The position numbers and the translations under genes were made by a program. The notes beneath the pieces are model-generated. The model was not told the origin of the DNA and made no database searches. It was given only the letters and a program-made list of their open reading frames with translations. Positions 5,997 through 6,426 of a DNA stretch of 6,426 nucleotides are shown here, in pieces (within the stretch, counting starts at the first letter, position 1; every line of letters begins with the position of its first letter). The DNA is from Chloroflexota bacterium (GTDB lineage Bacteria; Chloroflexota; Dehalococcoidia; GIF9; UBA5629). The DNA is taken from positions 1-6,426 of the forward strand of contig VGOF01000089.1 in the NCBI GenBank assembly GCA_016875975.1, read 5' to 3'.

Positions 5997-6010
5997 TCAC
6001 AAGGCACTGC

Positions 6011-6041
6011 AAGAACAAAAGTCCCGCTAAGAGGCTCGGGA
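6011..6041 (-). terminator. Candidate terminator of fmt
   Basis: On the minus strand, 15 bases after the fmt stop codon, TCCCG and CGGGA (6037-6041 and 6022-6026 in plus coordinates) form a 5-bp stem with a 10-base loop. It is followed by CTTTTGTTCTT. The stem is short but the U-rich tail is correctly placed. The plus-strand reading has no U tract, so it would not clearly end the converging restriction operon. Confidence 0.4.
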
Positions 6042-6055
6042 AACCAGCGTCAAGG

Positions 6056-6426
6056 TCAAGCCAGAGAGCTGCCGATGAAATCGCGCTGCCCACGCAGGAA
6101 TTCCGCCGCTGCCATCTCCTTCTTCCCTTCCAACTGCAGCCGCAGCAGCCCCAGGATGCCGCCTGCTGTTATCACTCCCACCGGAGCCGGCGATGGCTGT
6201 GGCAGTGCTATGACCATCCCAACATCGCCCGCTTCTCCTCCATCCACAGGAACCGCCTGGATGATTTTTAAGAGCTTGTCCTTCCATCGGGTGTAGCAAC
6301 CGGGCCAGGGGTCAAAGGCTCGCACCCGCCTCCACAGCTCCACCGCTGAGAGTTGCCAGTCCATCTCTCCATCCTCTTTGGCTATCTGCTTGGTATAGCT
6401 AGCTCGACTTTCATCCTGCGGCTGCG
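6056..6426 (-). CDS. fmt: Methionyl-tRNA formyltransferase, C-terminal part (partial)
   Basis: The last 122 residues of a minus-strand gene that runs past the right edge. The reading frame is open to the window end, giving PQDESRASYTKQIAKEDGE before the first internal Met (at 6362-6364), so that Met is not the start. The enzyme formylates initiator Met-tRNA using 10-formyl-tetrahydrofolate; full length is about 310 residues. The visible part is the linker and the C-terminal OB-fold domain that binds tRNA: the family phrase RAFDPWPGCYTRW, then GKLLKI-like KDKLLKIIQAVP, and finally LQLEGKKEMAAAEFLRGQRDFIG. The catalytic N-terminal domain lies outside the window. It converges on the restriction operon with 59 bp between the two stop codons. 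Its GC-rich composition contrasts with that operon, and it probably marks the core chromosome beside an accessory segment. Confidence 0.93.
   Translation of the reverse strand, partial: QPQDESRASYTKQIAKEDGEMDWQLSAVELWRRVRAFDPWPGCYTRWKDKLLKIIQAVPVDGGEAGDVGMVIALPQPSPAPVGVITAGGILGLLRLQLEGKKEMAAAEFLRGQRDFIGSSLA

Noticed and set aside
6027..6299. Other open frames near the right end on both strands
   Set aside because: The fmt reading frame is unmistakable from conserved phrases; the others overlap it out of frame with repetitive low-complexity products.
6056..6364. A free-standing 102-residue protein starting at the Met at 6364
   Set aside because: The frame stays open to the window end and encodes the typical Fmt linker, so this is the 3' part of a longer gene.

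Overview
The window is a stretch of bacterial chromosome holding a compact run of accessory, largely defence-type genes, all read left to right. It ends against the 3' part of a housekeeping gene, fmt, read right to left. The fmt fragment, the Phd/PIN pair and the moderate-to-high GC of the flanks suggest a free-living anaerobe-type bacterium. The style of the Fmt C-terminus and the nuclease pair suggest Chloroflexota (Dehalococcoidia-like), but this is an impression from protein sequence and not a proven assignment.

Layout from left to right: (1) 1-128 is a leader with an extended -10 promoter and a 7-bp inverted repeat lying across it. It precedes a WYL-domain transcription factor (129-1100), of the HTH-WYL-WCX architecture common beside defence systems. 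(2) 1101-1262 is a short intergenic region with a GC-rich hairpin and a clear sigma70-type promoter. The promoter spacer carries the palindrome TGTGTACACA, whose TGTACA core is the known YefM/Phd-type operator motif. (3) A translationally coupled toxin-antitoxin operon follows: Phd/YefM-family antitoxin (1263-1529) and PIN-domain VapC-like RNase toxin (1526-1951). (4) A two-gene nuclease cassette, with its own candidate promoter, encodes a YprB-type RNase H-fold 3'-5' exonuclease (2012-2515) and a Cas4/RecB-like PD-(D/E)XK nuclease with four Fe-S-type cysteines (2537-3745). (5) A visibly more AT-rich type II restriction-modification operon encodes an amino-methyltransferase with an SPPY motif, probably m4C (3864-5126), and a TdeIII-family restriction endonuclease (5163-5996), a family known for GGNCC recognition. 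(6) 6011-6041 holds a candidate fmt terminator, followed by the C-terminal part of methionyl-tRNA formyltransferase on the minus strand (6056 to beyond the right edge).

The toxin-antitoxin and restriction-modification parts are recognisable textbook modules. The least explained part is the nuclease pair at 2012-3745. It encodes as separate adjacent genes the two nuclease modules that occur fused in TM0106-family RecB-like proteins, and its second protein has a roughly 150-residue C-terminal extension I cannot assign. No tRNA, rRNA, CRISPR array, transposase or integrase was seen.
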